A stretch of 6,645 nt of DNA, from the NCBI GenBank assembly GCA_030648675.1, contig JAUSGV010000083.1, forward strand, positions 1 through 6,645, read 5' to 3'. This document shows, piece after piece, positions 5,664 to 6,645 of the stretch; the stretch's first letter is position 1, and every line of letters starts with the position of its first letter. The notes under the pieces were generated by a model. The model made no database searches, was not told the origin of the DNA, and was given only the letters and a program-made list of their open reading frames with translations. This DNA is from Dehalococcoidales bacterium (GTDB lineage Bacteria > Chloroflexota > Dehalococcoidia > Dehalococcoidales > UBA2162). The position numbers were made by a program, and so were the translations under genes.

Positions 5664-6251
5664 TTGAAGCTTAGCAGGCAGACGTCAATATTCATATTAA
5701 TCGGCGTTGTGCTGGTCGCGGCGCTTATTCTCAGCGAAAACGGGACTATTGCCCAATTTGGCAGCAGCTTATTCGAATTCGGAAGTCAACAACGTAGTGA
5801 GCTGAAAACCAAACTCACATTGACGCAGGGGAGACTCAAAGCCGTCCAACTGGAACCGCTAACGGCGCGGAAGTCCCAACTGGAGCAGCAGTTGGCGCAA
5901 GACACCGACCAAATGAAGCAAGTCCGGTCGGTGTTAGAGCAGCCGATAAACAAGACCGAAATTATCGGGGTATTATTTACCACTGCCAAAGCCCATAACC
6001 TGCAAATTACTAAAATGAATTTATCGGCTGTAGCTGACGCTCAGCTTGTCGAAGTCCCGGCTTCTTCAGTCCAACTCGCTATAACCGTGGAGGGCGACGT
6101 TCTCGATCTGGTCGCGTTTATATCGGAACTGAACACTCTCTATACTTTCGGGGCGGTCGATTCCGCGGCGATAATAAACACTGAAGCAAATGCTGGTGGA
6201 CCAGCTCATGCCGACGTCTCAATCACGCTTTACACGGTGCAAGGCAAATAA
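5664..6251 (+). CDS. pilO: PilO-like type IV pilus assembly protein
   Basis: This 195-residue bitopic membrane protein resembles PilO/GspM alignment-complex subunits. It starts at TTG, with a strong ribosome binding site just upstream. Seen: an eight-residue cytoplasmic tail (MKLSRQTS), one membrane helix at about 9-24, a probable coiled coil at about 43-95 rich in Q, L, K and E (for example QLEQQLAQDTDQMKQV), then an alpha/beta region at about 97-195 that fits the ferredoxin-like fold of PilO (TTAKAHNLQITKMNL, VQLAITVEGDVLDLVAFISELNTL, HADVSITLYTV). In the known complex PilO pairs with PilN, and together with PilM they link the motor to the outer parts or keep the machine aligned. It lacks the INLLP-type cytoplasmic motif of PilN, so PilO is the better name. 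It lies 21 bases after the PilX-like gene and 1 base before pilM, a reversed order compared with the common pilM-N-O arrangement. Sequence-level support is moderate because this family diverges quickly. Confidence 0.8.
   Translation: MKLSRQTSIFILIGVVLVAALILSENGTIAQFGSSLFEFGSQQRSELKTKLTLTQGRLKAVQLEPLTARKSQLEQQLAQDTDQMKQVRSVLEQPINKTEIIGVLFTTAKAHNLQITKMNLSAVADAQLVEVPASSVQLAITVEGDVLDLVAFISELNTLYTFGAVDSAAIINTEANAGGPAHADVSITLYTVQGK
5876..5935 (+). repeat. Two adjacent inverted repeats inside pilO
   Basis: CCAACTG (5876-5882) and CAGTTGG (5889-5895) form a perfect 7-bp hairpin with a 6-base loop. Five bases on, ACACCGACC (5902-5910) and GGTCGGTGT (5926-5934) form a perfect 9-bp stem with a 15-base loop, extendable by one G-U pair (5901/5935). 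Both lie in the segment encoding the coiled coil. They could fold in the mRNA, but each is within what chance allows over a window of this size. Confidence 0.35.
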
Positions 6252-6252
6252 T

Positions 6253-6645
6253 ATGGCTAAAAAAGTAACGTTATATATCGATGATTCCAGCCTTCGCCTG
6301 CTGGTTTGCCGGGGGCCGCGGGTAATAGAATGGGCAAACGTGCCGCTCGAACCAGGGCTGGTTAAGAACAATGTCATTGTTAAAACGGAAGAAGTGTCCG
6401 CCCGGATCAGGGAATTATTCAAAGTTCAGAAAGTTAAAACCAGGGCGGTCCATGTCGGCATCAGCGGCCTTCATTGTTTGTCACGGCCGCTGGTCCTGCC
6501 GCCGCTGCCTAAAGAAATGCTGGGTGAGGTGGTACCGCGAGAAGCGAAAAAAGTACTGCCCGTGCCGCTCGAAATGCTTTATCTGTCCTGGTACAGCTTA
6601 CCGATGCCGGACGAAAAAAACATGGTCTTCATCGTTGCAGTCCCG
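6253..6645 (+). CDS. pilM: PilM-like type IV pilus assembly protein, 3' partial
   Basis: The frame opens at ATG 6253 and is still open at the last base, giving 131 visible residues. PilM is a cytoplasmic actin/FtsA-like protein that binds nucleotide and the N-terminal tail of PilN, joining the motor level to the membrane alignment complex. Seen: MAKKVTLYIDDSSLRLLV, a beta-hairpin opening like the PilM/FtsA phosphate-1 region, though the usual DIG is IDD here; then EWANVPLEPGLVKNNVIV, the helix EEVSARIRELF, the strand VHVGISGLHCLSRPLVLP, and a following LPKEMLGEVVPREAKKVLPVPLE region. The last element matches the PilM pattern in which about 100 residues in one finds L-x-x-A/V-x-x-x-E-A-x-x-x-x-P. 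AAGG at 6241-6244, eight bases ahead, can serve as the ribosome binding site. One base separates it from pilO, so the two are almost surely translated from the same message. At least half of the usual length of about 340-380 residues is beyond the window. Confidence 0.85.
   Translation, partial: MAKKVTLYIDDSSLRLLVCRGPRVIEWANVPLEPGLVKNNVIVKTEEVSARIRELFKVQKVKTRAVHVGISGLHCLSRPLVLPPLPKEMLGEVVPREAKKVLPVPLEMLYLSWYSLPMPDEKNMVFIVAVP

Noticed and set aside
1..6645. CRISPR array, tRNA, rRNA, insertion sequence or attachment site
   Set aside because: No regularly spaced repeats, cloverleaf-like sequence, transposase or integrase coding, or terminal inverted repeats were seen.

Overview
The window holds the 3' end of a CorA-type divalent metal transporter gene, a roughly 240-base regulatory gap, and then a tightly packed seven-gene type IV pilus (T4P) cluster that runs off the right edge. 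All eight coding regions are on the + strand. The mixed base composition, the gene order and the wording of the PilM-like and PilX-like proteins resemble pilus loci of Chloroflexota, perhaps Dehalococcoidia. That placement comes from memory of the families and not from a search, so I hold it only moderately.

Layout: (1) 1-813, CorA family protein, 5' end missing, with the GMN signature and two C-terminal membrane helices. (2) 814-1052, intergenic: an imperfect hairpin that could end corA transcription, an AT-rich stretch with a 7-bp inverted repeat, two pairs of short direct repeats, and a near-consensus sigma70-type promoter (TTGACC, 17-base spacer, TATAAT). The promoter's predicted start lies only about 13 bases before the pilB start codon. 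(3) 1053-2588, PilB/GspE extension ATPase. (4) 2625-3830, PilC/GspF platform protein. (5) 3849-4250, 4247-4762 and 4755-5642, three overlapping minor pilin genes of PilV/GspI-like, PilW/GspJ-like and PilX/GspK-like type. (6) 5664-6251, a PilO-like inner-membrane protein with a TTG start. (7) 6253-6645, the first 131 codons of a PilM-like actin-fold protein, cut by the window edge.

How they work together: PilB hydrolyses ATP under the membrane and acts on PilC to push pilin subunits into the growing fibre. The three minor pilins probably form the initiating tip complex. PilM (cytoplasmic) and PilO (membrane-anchored) are parts of the alignment or assembly platform. The small gaps and overlaps (36, 18, -4, -8, 21 and 1 bases), with no terminator visible between the genes, indicate one transcript from the promoter at 1004-1032. 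Not in the window: a PilT retraction ATPase, a prepilin peptidase, an obvious major pilin and a clear PilN.

This is a recognisable T4P system, not a wholly new one. The most unusual points are the PilX-like protein, which lacks Glu5 and carries a C-terminal region that reads like an adhesin-type beta-sandwich; PilB without the first half of the usual N-terminal domain; the pilO-before-pilM order; and the compact, nearly leaderless promoter with repeats phased one helical turn apart at its -35 box.
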